Shown here: piece after piece, positions 56,709 through 64,000 of the stretch | Layout of the letters: the number at the start of each line of letters is the position of its first letter | Numbering within the stretch: position 1 is the first letter of the stretch | Assembly: GCA_027493935.1 (NCBI GenBank) | Contig: JAOSJV010000001.1 | Span: forward strand, 1,860,001-1,924,000 | Origin: Burkholderiales bacterium | GTDB lineage: Bacteria > Pseudomonadota > Gammaproteobacteria > Burkholderiales > SG8-39 | Direction: 5' to 3' | Length of the DNA: 64,000 bases | Notes under the pieces: model-generated | Told to the model about the DNA's origin: nothing | The model's database searches: none | Seen by the model: the letters and a program-made list of their open reading frames with translations, nothing else | Made by a program: the position numbers and the translations under genes

Positions 56709-56793
56709 GGCCTCGCCCCATGACCATGACCCAGAAGCCCACGAAACCGGCTGCTCAAACCGTGTCAGGCATCTTCGGGGCCCGAGGCAAAGT

Positions 56794-58509
56794 ATGCGAC
56801 CAATAGCCGCGACGCGACGCGCTTCCGATCCGGAATTCGCCATGACCGAGGCGCACGACGTCATGGCACCGATGCGCGACGGCGTGCGCATTGCGCTCGA
56901 CGTCTTCCGCCCCGACGCCGCCGGCAGGTTCCCGGCCTTGCTCGCGATGTCGCCCTACGGGAAGGGCATCCAGTCGCTGCCCATAGCCCACCAGCCCGAC
57001 CGCTCGCCCATCCACCACACGCCGATCGAAGCGGGCAGTCCCGCGTATTTCGCCGCGCGCGGCTACGTTCACGTGATCGCGGACGTCCGCGGCACCGGCC
57101 AGTCGGAGGGCGAATATCTCGGCTGGATGTCGCGGCAGGAGGCCGAGGACGGCCACGATCTCGTGGAATGGATCGCCGCGCAGCCGTGGTGCGACGGCAA
57201 CGTGGGCATGGTGGGCATTTCCTACTTCGGAACGGTGCAGCTGGTGGTCGCGGCGCAGCAGCCGCCGCACCTCAAGGCGATCATGCCCTGGAACGCGCCG
57301 GCGGACTTCTACCGCGAGTCCACCCACCATGGTGGCATCCTGCAGTCATTCTTCCATTACCTCTACGTGCAGCGGATCTGCGCCGAACGCAGCACCTCGG
57401 TGACGCTGAAGCGCCTCGGCGCCGACGAGCGAGCGCGTCTGCTCGCTGAGCTCAAGACCGATCCCGACCTGCGGATCAACCCGGAGCTCTTCACCTTCGC
57501 CGACAATCCCGGCAAGGCGCCCTGCTTGTTCGACATCCTCGCCAACCCGCACGACGGCCCCTTCTACTGGGAGCGCTCCCCGTACACGATGTACGACCGG
57601 ATCAGGATCCCGTTCTACGCGCGGTCGGGCTGGTGGGCGTACGCGCACATGCACCTGGTCGGCGCCTTCCGCAACTACAACGGTATCGCCGCGCCCAAGA
57701 AGCTCGAAATCGACGCGCCGGTCGTCGAAAAGCGCCCGTTGACCGACGACTACAACGCGGAGGTGCTGCGCTGGTACGACTATTGGCTGAAGGGGATCGA
57801 CACCGGCATCATGGACGAGCCTCCGATCCGGTTCTTCGTCAACGGGAGCGGGGAGTGGCGGCGCGAGAACGAGTGGCCGCTCGCCCGCACCGCTTGGACC
57901 CGATTCTACCTGCGCCGCTGGGAGGAACTCGCGACCGAGCCGGAGGAGGCGATGGACAAGCCCGATGTCTTCGTCCAGCAGCCGCCCGACGAGACGGTGG
58001 CGATCGCCTCGGTACAGTATCTCTCGGCGCGACTGGAGGAGGACTTGGAGATCACCGGACCGGCCGCGCTCTATCTCCACGCCGCGATCGACCAGGACGA
58101 CACCAACTGGATCGTTTCGTTGCGCGACGTCGCTCCGAACGGGAAGCAGGTCGAGCTGACCAAGGGCTTTCTCAAGGCGTCGCACCGGGCGCTCGACGCG
58201 GCGCGCTCCGAGCCGCACACGCCCTACCATCCACACGTCGATCCGCGCCCGGTAACCCCGGGGCAGATCTGCGAGTACGCGATCGCGCTTGCGCCGCTCT
58301 CGAACGTCTTCAAGGTCGGCCACCGCATCAAGCTGGTCATCTCCTGCATGGATCATGCCCGCGCGCGCGACTACGAGCTCGCGCCCGAGTCGCTCGGCCG
58401 CACCCACGCGCCGTGGCACCTGTGCAGCAGCAGAACGACCGTGCACAAGGTGTTTCACGACCGCGAGCGGCCGTCGCACCTGCTGCTGCCGGTCATCCCA
58501 GCGCGGTAA
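56794..58509 (+). CDS. CocE/NonD-family X-Pro dipeptidyl-peptidase-like hydrolase
   Basis: The 571-residue protein has the CocE layout. An alpha/beta-hydrolase domain carries the nucleophile Ser143 in GMVGISYFGT and the RGTGQSEGEYLGW segment; the cap and the C-terminal jelly-roll domain include LEITGPAALYLHAAIDQDDT and the end region KVGHRIKLVISCMDHARA. No signal peptide is seen. Relatives hydrolyse esters (cocaine esterase), amides or acylated antibiotics. The start at 56794 has GAGG seven bases upstream. Together with UbiD3 downstream it suggests ester or amide hydrolysis followed by decarboxylation. Confidence 0.9.
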   Translation: MRPIAATRRASDPEFAMTEAHDVMAPMRDGVRIALDVFRPDAAGRFPALLAMSPYGKGIQSLPIAHQPDRSPIHHTPIEAGSPAYFAARGYVHVIADVRGTGQSEGEYLGWMSRQEAEDGHDLVEWIAAQPWCDGNVGMVGISYFGTVQLVVAAQQPPHLKAIMPWNAPADFYRESTHHGGILQSFFHYLYVQRICAERSTSVTLKRLGADERARLLAELKTDPDLRINPELFTFADNPGKAPCLFDILANPHDGPFYWERSPYTMYDRIRIPFYARSGWWAYAHMHLVGAFRNYNGIAAPKKLEIDAPVVEKRPLTDDYNAEVLRWYDYWLKGIDTGIMDEPPIRFFVNGSGEWRRENEWPLARTAWTRFYLRRWEELATEPEEAMDKPDVFVQQPPDETVAIASVQYLSARLEEDLEITGPAALYLHAAIDQDDTNWIVSLRDVAPNGKQVELTKGFLKASHRALDAARSEPHTPYHPHVDPRPVTPGQICEYAIALAPLSNVFKVGHRIKLVISCMDHARARDYELAPESLGRTHAPWHLCSSRTTVHKVFHDRERPSHLLLPVIPAR

Positions 58510-58563
58510 CCGGGCTCCGGCCGGGCCGGCGGGACCCGCACTCGAAGGAAAGGAACCGAGGCC

Positions 58564-60054
58564 ATGGTATTTGGCGACCTGCGCGGCTGGATCGATGCGC
58601 TGCGCGCGGCAGGGGAGCTGCACGAGATCGACGCGGAGGTCCATTGGGACCGCGAGCTCGGCACGATCACGCGCAAGGTATTCGGCCGCGGCGACGGTCC
58701 GGCGCTGTTGTTCAACAACATCACCGATCATCAGGATACCGTCTGCCGAAGACTGTTCACCGGCGGCCTGTCGAGCTACCGCCGCCTCGCCATGATGCTC
58801 GGACTGCCGAAGGACACCCCGGTCGGCGAGCTGGTGAAGAAGACCCGCGCAGTGTTCGCCGAGCGATTGCCGCCGAAGGTCGTCGCCACCGGTCCGGTGA
58901 AGGAGAACATCATCACCGGCGCCGACATCGATCTGCACCAGTTCCCGGCACCGCGCTGGCATGCGCGCGACGGCGGCCGCTATATCAACACCTATGCCGG
59001 ATGCGTGACGCGCGACCCGGAGACCGGTATCCACAACGTCGGCATCTACCGCGGCCTGATCGGGCAAAAGAACACGATTCCGGTGCTGCTGTTCCGGCCG
59101 CAGCACTGGGGGCAACACTTCACCAAGTACGAGCGCATGGGCACGAACATGCCGATCGCCTATGTCTACGGCTGGGAGCCGAGCTTGGGTTTCTGCGCCG
59201 GCGGCGCACTGCCCGGCGGCGTGTGCGAGTACGACGTCATGGGCGCCATCCGCGGCGCACCGGTCGAACTGGTCAAGTGCGAGACCAGCGACATTCTGGT
59301 TCCCGCATCGGCCGAAATCGTCATCGAGGGTTTCATCTCGTCCGATCCGGCGACCTTCGAGCCGGAGGGGCCGTTCGGCGAGTTCACCGGCTACTTCGGC
59401 GGCGAGCGGGCGAAGCGACACAGCACTCGGGTGACCTGCATCACGCACCGCAACGATCCGATCATGCGCGGGACTCTGGAGGGTGCGTACCCCGGCCACA
59501 TCAACGAGAACGCGATCATGAGCTCCGTTCAGCGGGCGGCGATCGCCTGGAACGTGCTCGACCGGGCCGGGGTTCCGGGCGTCACCGACGTGCACTGCCC
59601 GCCGATCCACATGGGCGTGGTGCTGATGATCCAGATCGAGCAATCCTATCGCGGCCAGGCCAAGCAGGCGGCAATGGCGATCTGGGGCTCGGGCGCGGCG
59701 CACAACCGCTACAAGCACATCTGGGTGGTCGATCGCGATATCGATATCCGCGACTACAGCGCCATCGACTGGGCGTACGCGTTCCGCGTCAACGCCGCCG
59801 AGGGCGACATCCTGACCGTGCCCGGGACCTTCGGCGTGCCGATCGATCCGAGCACCCGGCTCCCCGACCGCGACGCGCTGCAGTTCGGCACCGGCAAGTG
59901 GTGCCGCGTGCTGATCGACGCCACGGTCAACTTCGATTACCGGCGCGAGGAGGCGTTTGGCGGCGAGCGCTATCCACCCTCTGTGAAACCGCCGGCCGAG
60001 GACTTGGAGCGGGTCGAGCGTCGGTGGCATGAGCTCGGCTTCGAGGACCGGTGA
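58564..60054 (+). CDS. UbiD-family decarboxylase (UbiD3)
   Basis: This intact 496-residue UbiD-type enzyme has the full set of landmarks: VFGRGDGPALLFNNITDHQD, GIHNVGIYRGLIGQKN (GxYR arginine), EIVIEGFISSDPATFEPEGP followed by FGEFTGYFGG (catalytic glutamates), and the KHIWVVDRDIDIRDYSAIDW metal/cofactor region. It should need prenylated FMN made by a UbiX protein encoded elsewhere. The start at 58564 follows AAGGAAAGGA. It lies between a hydrolase and an alcohol dehydrogenase on one transcript. Phenolic, furan or pyrrole carboxylates are family-typical substrates. Confidence 0.92.
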   Translation: MVFGDLRGWIDALRAAGELHEIDAEVHWDRELGTITRKVFGRGDGPALLFNNITDHQDTVCRRLFTGGLSSYRRLAMMLGLPKDTPVGELVKKTRAVFAERLPPKVVATGPVKENIITGADIDLHQFPAPRWHARDGGRYINTYAGCVTRDPETGIHNVGIYRGLIGQKNTIPVLLFRPQHWGQHFTKYERMGTNMPIAYVYGWEPSLGFCAGGALPGGVCEYDVMGAIRGAPVELVKCETSDILVPASAEIVIEGFISSDPATFEPEGPFGEFTGYFGGERAKRHSTRVTCITHRNDPIMRGTLEGAYPGHINENAIMSSVQRAAIAWNVLDRAGVPGVTDVHCPPIHMGVVLMIQIEQSYRGQAKQAAMAIWGSGAAHNRYKHIWVVDRDIDIRDYSAIDWAYAFRVNAAEGDILTVPGTFGVPIDPSTRLPDRDALQFGTGKWCRVLIDATVNFDYRREEAFGGERYPPSVKPPAEDLERVERRWHELGFEDR

Positions 60055-60118
60055 TCCGCCCGCGCGAGCGCTGCCTTCCGGCGCTTGTCACCTACCCGGC
60101 AAGCGGAGGAGCGACTCC

Positions 60119-61234
60119 ATGAGCAGCAAGGCCTACGCCGCCGTACTGACCGCGGCTCGGCGATTCGACTACCGCGAGGTGGACATCCCGGACATCGGTC
60201 CGGACGAGGGGCTGCTTCGCATGGAGGCTGCCGGACTGTGCGGCACCGACTACGAGCAGTTCGACGGTCATTTTCGGGGCACAGTCTACGGCACCCTGCC
60301 GATGACGCCGGGCCACGAGATCCTCGGCTGGGTCGAGCGGGTGGGTGCGCGCGCCGCCGCGCGCTGGGACGTGAAGGAAGGCGACCGGGTGATCGTCGAG
60401 ACCTCGATCCCGTGCGGCGAGTGCCCGGCATGCCGGGAGTCCCGGCCGATCTTCTGTGACCTCAACATGGGGTACGGGATCCGCATGGGGTTCGACGCTG
60501 CGCCGCACCTGTGGGGCGGCTACGCCTCGCACCTGTACCTGCATCCCAAGGCGCTGATCCACAGGGTGCCCGACGATATCCCCACCGACGCGATGAGCCT
60601 GTTCAACCCGCTCGCAAACGCGGTGCGCTGGGCGATTGCACGGCCGCAGCTCCGGGCCGGCCAGACCATCGTGATCGAGGGACCGGGACAGCGGGGGCTG
60701 CTCAGCGTCGTCGCGGCGCGCGAGCACGGCGCTGGGCAGATCATCGTCACTGGCACGCGCGCCGACGCCCGGCGACTCGCGCTCGCGCGCGAGCTCGGCG
60801 CCACCGCCACCATCACCGTCGAGGACGAGGACCCGGTGGAGCGGGTGCGGCAACTCACCCACGGGCGCCGGGCGGACGTCGTGCTCGATGTCTCGTCCGG
60901 TGCGACCGAGCCGATCGTGCAGGCGATCGACATGGTGAGGAAGGGCGGCGCGATCGTCGTCGCCGGCGTGAAGACGCGCAACGCGATCCGCGAGTTCTAT
61001 ACCGACCGCCTGCTCTTCAACGAGATCTCGATGCTCGGCGTGCTATCGTCGGACTGGGTCGACACGGAGCGGGCGCTCGCGCTGCTGCGGGACCACTGGC
61101 GCGAGCTGCGCAAGCTTTGCACCCACGCCTACCCGATCGGCGAAGCGGAGAGAGCAGTGCGTGTGCTCGGGCGCGAGATCGCCGACGGCAGCGATCCGGT
61201 CCACATCCATCTTGACACCACGCAGGCACCGTGA
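60119..61234 (+). CDS. Zinc-dependent alcohol dehydrogenase (MDR superfamily)
   Basis: This 371-residue medium-chain dehydrogenase has the catalytic-zinc region AAGLCGTDYEQFDGHF and PGHEILGWVERVG. The structural-zinc cysteines CGECPACRESRPIFC match the spacing C-x2-C-x2-C-x7-C, and a Rossmann domain contains EGPGQRGLLSVVAA. The start at 60119 has GGAGGAG upstream. It resembles threonine/sorbitol or aryl-alcohol dehydrogenases; oxidation of an alcohol released by the hydrolase two genes upstream is a reasonable idea. Confidence 0.9.
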   Translation: MSSKAYAAVLTAARRFDYREVDIPDIGPDEGLLRMEAAGLCGTDYEQFDGHFRGTVYGTLPMTPGHEILGWVERVGARAAARWDVKEGDRVIVETSIPCGECPACRESRPIFCDLNMGYGIRMGFDAAPHLWGGYASHLYLHPKALIHRVPDDIPTDAMSLFNPLANAVRWAIARPQLRAGQTIVIEGPGQRGLLSVVAAREHGAGQIIVTGTRADARRLALARELGATATITVEDEDPVERVRQLTHGRRADVVLDVSSGATEPIVQAIDMVRKGGAIVVAGVKTRNAIREFYTDRLLFNEISMLGVLSSDWVDTERALALLRDHWRELRKLCTHAYPIGEAERAVRVLGREIADGSDPVHIHLDTTQAP

Positions 61235-61271
61235 CCGGCACCTGCCGCGGAGAGAACGTGGGAAAGCGATC

Positions 61272-62236
61272 ATGACGACGCGGCTTCCGATTCGGCTCGC
61301 GGCGGGTTCCGGGCCGACGTTCGGCGTCGATGACCTCGCCTGCGCGGCGGCGACGCACCTGGGATTCTGGGCGGACGAGGGCCTGGAAGTGGCATGGACA
61401 CCGGTGCATGGAGGCGTCGCGGCGATCAACGCCGTGATGGACGGTACGGTCGACGTCTCCTACGGCGGACTGGGTCCGGTCTTGCGCTGCCGGTCCGAGG
61501 GCAAGCCGGTGCGCATCGTCGTATCGATGGCCCGAGCGCTGGCGCAGAACCTGGTGGCGCAGGAGCGCATCGCGAGCACCGCCGAGCTGCGCGGCGCGTC
61601 CTGGGCGATCGACGGCTTCGGCGCGCTCAGCCATCACATGGCGCGCCTGGTGGTGAAGGCGCTCGGTATCCCCGAGACCGAGATCGACTGGCAGGCGGTC
61701 GGCCCGCCTCCCGAGCGGATCGCGCGCCTGCTCGCACGGAAGATCGACGCTCTCTCGTCCGCGTGGAGGAGGCGCTGTCGCTCAGCCGGGACCGCAGCAG
61801 CGGCCTGCGCACGCTGCTCGGTTTCGCCGAGCTCAAGGCGTTAGTGCCGGTGCAGCCGCACGGCGTGTTGGCGACCACGCAGGACTTCGAGGACGCGCAC
61901 GCGGAGGCGCTGCACCGGCTCACGCGCGGCATGATCCGTGCCTCGCGCGCGCTGAATGACGATCTCGACGCCTTCCGCAAGACTTTTCAACATCACGTGT
62001 CGGTGCCGGTGCCGGAGGAGACGGTCGAGGCGATCTGGCGGCAGGAGCGAGAGGCCGGCGGCTTCGCCGTGAACGGCGAGACCACCGAAGCGCACTGGCG
62101 CGCCCAGGCAGAGGCCTTCTTCGCGCTCCACCCGAAGCTCGCACCGGTTCCGCCGTCCGCGGTGATCGCGTCGCGCTTCGTCGCCGATGCGCTCGACCGC
62201 CTCGGCACCCATCCGGGAGAAGACCTACCGCGCTGA
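61272..62236 (+). CDS. NMT1/THI5-like (SsuA-type) protein without signal peptide, frameshifted
   Basis: The protein of about 320 residues has the periplasmic-binding fold used by SsuA, TauA and THI5 proteins: HLGFWADEGLEVAWTPVHGG, then VMDGTVDVSYGGLGPVLRC and LRGASWAIDGFGALSHHMAR. Near 61749-61756 the frame shifts, and LVRVEEALSLSRDRSSGLRT follows to 62236. The N-terminus MTTRLPIRLAAGSGPTFGVD has no hydrophobic export signal, so it should stay in the cytoplasm and could be an enzyme or ligand sensor rather than a transport protein. It is the last gene of the hydrolase/UbiD3/ADH operon. Confidence 0.75.
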
Positions 62237-62241
62237 GCGGA

Positions 62242-62256
62242 GCGGGCTGGGCCCGC
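62242..62256. terminator. Short GC hairpin between converging operons
   Basis: The sequence gcgggc-tgg-gcccgc forms a 6-base perfect stem between the NMT1-like gene and the convergent SDR gene. No T-run follows on either strand. It may help end both transcripts, but short GC palindromes arise often by chance here. Confidence 0.35.
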
Positions 62257-62272
62257 CGCCGTTCCGAGCGCC

Positions 62273-63031
62273 TCAGACGAAGTTCGAGCCGCCGTTCACC
62301 TGGAGGATCTCGCCAGTGATGAAGCTTGCGCGGTCCGAGATCAGGAAGATGCCGGCGCTCGCCACCTCTTCCGGGGTGCCGAAGCGTCCCAGCGGGAAGC
62401 GCTTCACCATCTCGCTGCGCTGCTCCTCGGTGTAGCCGCCGATCATCGGCGTCTCGGTGATGCCGGGGCTGACCGCGTTGACGCGCACCCCGCAGGGCCC
62501 GAACGCCCGCGCGAACGAACGCGTAAGCGCGATGACCGCTCCCTTGGAGGCGACGTACGCCGGACCGCCCTGGCCCCGTCCGCCGGTGACTCCGAAGCTA
62601 ACCGAGGTCGAGGTGCAGAGCACGATGGCACCCCGCCGGCGTGCCACCATGTGGCGAGCGGCAGCTTGGGCGATGAGGAAGGTGCCGGTGACGTTGACCG
62701 CCATGGTCCGGTTGCATTCGTCGGCGTCCAGCTCGTCCCAACGCGCCGATGAGTGAGCGGCGCCCCAGTGCGTGACTGCATCGAGCGCGCCGAAGCGCTC
62801 GATTGCCGCTGCCACCGCGCCCGCGCAGTCCTCGGGCCGCGAGAAATCGCCCGCGAAGCGGACCAGCCGGTCGCCGCTCCTCGCGAACTCGCTCGCCATG
62901 CGCTCGGCCTGCAGGTCCATCGCGACGACATTGGCGTTGTCGGCCAGCAGCAGCCGGGCGCAGGCGAGGCCGATGCCGCTGGCGGCCCCGGTCACGAGGA
63001 CCGTTCTCGCCGTCATGTCGCACGCGCTCAT
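62273..63031 (-). CDS. Short-chain dehydrogenase/reductase (SDR)
   Basis: This intact 252-residue classical SDR has the cofactor loop TGAASGIG near residue 15, an aspartate in NVVAMDLQ after the second strand that favours NAD(H), the NVTG structural motif and the catalytic YVASK with the upstream serine. The C-terminal GRFGTPEEVASAGIFLISDR is typical. The start at 63031 overlaps the stop of the ligase gene (ATGA). It may oxidise a hydroxyl or dihydrodiol on a CoA ester or free acid; the exact substrate is unknown. Confidence 0.92.
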   Translation of the reverse strand: MSACDMTARTVLVTGAASGIGLACARLLLADNANVVAMDLQAERMASEFARSGDRLVRFAGDFSRPEDCAGAVAAAIERFGALDAVTHWGAAHSSARWDELDADECNRTMAVNVTGTFLIAQAAARHMVARRRGAIVLCTSTSVSFGVTGGRGQGGPAYVASKGAVIALTRSFARAFGPCGVRVNAVSPGITETPMIGGYTEEQRSEMVKRFPLGRFGTPEEVASAGIFLISDRASFITGEILQVNGGSNFV

Positions 63032-64000
63032 GCGCGACTTGCCTCCGCGGCGGTCGATCGTCCGCTCCTGAGCGCCGCGCGCCGGATCTTGCCGGTCGCA
63101 GTCTTGGGCAGCGTCTCAGCGAATTCGACGACGCGCGGATACATGTGCGGCGCCCCGTGCCGCTTGAAGAAGGCCTGGAGCTCGCACGCCAGCGCAGGCG
63201 ACGCCGATATGCCTGCGCGCAGCACGACGACCGCCTTGACGACCTGCGTCCGCGCGCCCGCGGGGTCGGGTGCCGGGACGCAGGCCGACTCGAGCACCGC
63301 CGGGTGACGCATGAGCACCGCCTCGACCTCGGCCGGCGCGATGTTGTATCCGGCGGTGACAATCATGTCGTCCTGCCGCCCGACGTAGAAGAGATAGCCG
63401 TCCTCGTCCATCCGCACCGCATCCTGCAGGATCGACCAGCCGTTGCGCACGGCGTTCGCCTGCACCGCGGGCTTGCGCCAGTACCGAATCCCGGTCGGAC
63501 CACGGAAGGTCAGCAGCCCGGTCTCGCCCCGCGGCACCTCTGCGAACGACTCCGGGTCGCGCACCACGACCTCGAAGCCCGGAATCGGCCGCCCGCACGA
63601 GCCCTCCCGCACCGGGTCCTCGTATCGGGTGGAGCAGATGATGTGCAACGACTCGGTGGAGCCCATCGAGTCTCGGACCGCAACCCCGAGGCGGTCCCGG
63701 ACGCGCGCCGCGACTGCCGCCGACAGCGTCTCGCCGGCGCTGCGCAGGTCGCGCAGCGAGGACGTGTCGCTGCGGCACTCGTCGACCGCCAGCGCGAGCA
63801 TGTTGTAGTAGGTCGGCACCGCGCCCAGGATCGTGACCCGGTAGCGCTCGATCGCCTGCAGCATCGCCGGCGGCTTCTTGTCCTCCATCAACACCGCCGG
63901 CACGCCGAAGCGCAGCGGGTAGGAGAGAAAGAACCCGATGCCCATCGAGAACGCGACCGGCGGCTGGCCGGCGATCACGTCGTCGGTTTGCAACGGCAGC
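63028..64000 (-). CDS. Acyl/aryl-CoA ligase (ANL superfamily), C-terminal part
   Basis: The last 323 or so residues of an adenylate-forming CoA ligase are present; the 5' part lies beyond the right edge. Visible landmarks are FSMGIGFFLSYPLRFGVPAV, DSMGSTESLHIICSTRYEDP (adenine motif), YVGRQDDMIVTAGYNIAPAE (hinge) and the catalytic lysine in TLPKTATGKIRRAAL. The STESLHI pattern resembles the benzoate-CoA ligase group. The ATP loop is not in the window. It is coupled to the SDR gene, so CoA activation and an oxidation belong to one transcript. It is the third ligase of this kind in the window. Confidence 0.88.
   Translation of the reverse strand, partial: LPLQTDDVIAGQPPVAFSMGIGFFLSYPLRFGVPAVLMEDKKPPAMLQAIERYRVTILGAVPTYYNMLALAVDECRSDTSSLRDLRSAGETLSAAVAARVRDRLGVAVRDSMGSTESLHIICSTRYEDPVREGSCGRPIPGFEVVVRDPESFAEVPRGETGLLTFRGPTGIRYWRKPAVQANAVRNGWSILQDAVRMDEDGYLFYVGRQDDMIVTAGYNIAPAEVEAVLMRHPAVLESACVPAPDPAGARTQVVKAVVVLRAGISASPALACELQAFFKRHGAPHMYPRVVEFAETLPKTATGKIRRAALRSGRSTAAEASRA

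Noticed and set aside
57346..60030. Very long open frame on the minus strand opposite the hydrolase and UbiD3 genes
   Set aside because: Its product is low-complexity and rich in R, V, H and D, without motifs, and mirrors two genes with strong family signatures on the plus strand. It is a high-GC antisense shadow.

Overview
The window is GC-rich, densely packed DNA with the gene content of a betaproteobacterium (Burkholderiales or Rhodocyclales type). The best marker is a benzoyl-CoA oxidation (box) cluster with its BoxR regulator. Two housekeeping genes at the left edge (yciB/ispZ next to msrB) fit the same group. No rRNA, tRNA, CRISPR array, transposase or integrase was recognised. The taxon is inferred from gene content only.

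Layout, left to right. 0-3.4 kb: partial yciB, msrB, an AhpD-like protein, a broken enoyl-CoA hydratase and a TRIC-type membrane protein. 3.8-10.9 kb (minus strand): boxR, boxC, boxB1, boxA and a second boxB. 11-18.9 kb (plus strand, divergent from boxR): flavodoxin, two tandem DUF4863/PnbB-like genes, benzoate-CoA ligase, and a Liv-type ABC importer. Together these import benzoate, activate it to benzoyl-CoA, epoxidise it and open the ring. The divergent promoter holds a TGCA-N6-TGCA palindrome that is a likely BoxR operator. 19.1-23.5 kb: an unrelated LolD/FtsX-type ABC cassette with a lipocalin-like secreted protein.

23.5-64 kb: a large catabolic island whose substrate I cannot name. A minus-strand operon (29.8 to 23.5 kb) encodes a divergent UbiD-family protein, an AhpD-like protein, a MarR regulator, an EthD-like protein, an Old Yellow Enzyme, an orphan Liv-type binding protein, a cupin and an OsmC remnant. 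Next come a three-part molybdenum hydroxylase with a CoxG-like tail (35.0 to 30.7 kb), a divergent aryl-CoA ligase with a GntR regulator, an amidase, and a thioesterase leading a second complete Liv importer. A TRAP importer then precedes UbiD2, a CrtI-like flavoenzyme fused to an SRPBCC domain, a ferredoxin and a second CrtI-like flavoenzyme. After that are a TAXI-TRAP importer, a CocE-type hydrolase with UbiD3 and an alcohol dehydrogenase, a cytosolic NMT1-like protein, an SDR and a partial CoA ligase. The working hypothesis is that amides, esters or carboxylates of an aromatic or heteroaromatic ring are imported, hydrolysed, CoA-activated, hydroxylated and decarboxylated.

Four promoters in the island (about 35.09, 39.10, 45.03 and 56.68 kb) share an AT-rich AAATATC motif, a candidate operator for the GntR regulator encoded between the first two. 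About twenty genes carry single-base indels, often in short G or C runs, that split otherwise well-conserved proteins. The density and placement suggest uncorrected sequencing or assembly errors more than real gene decay, so such genes are listed as one CDS with the break positions stated.
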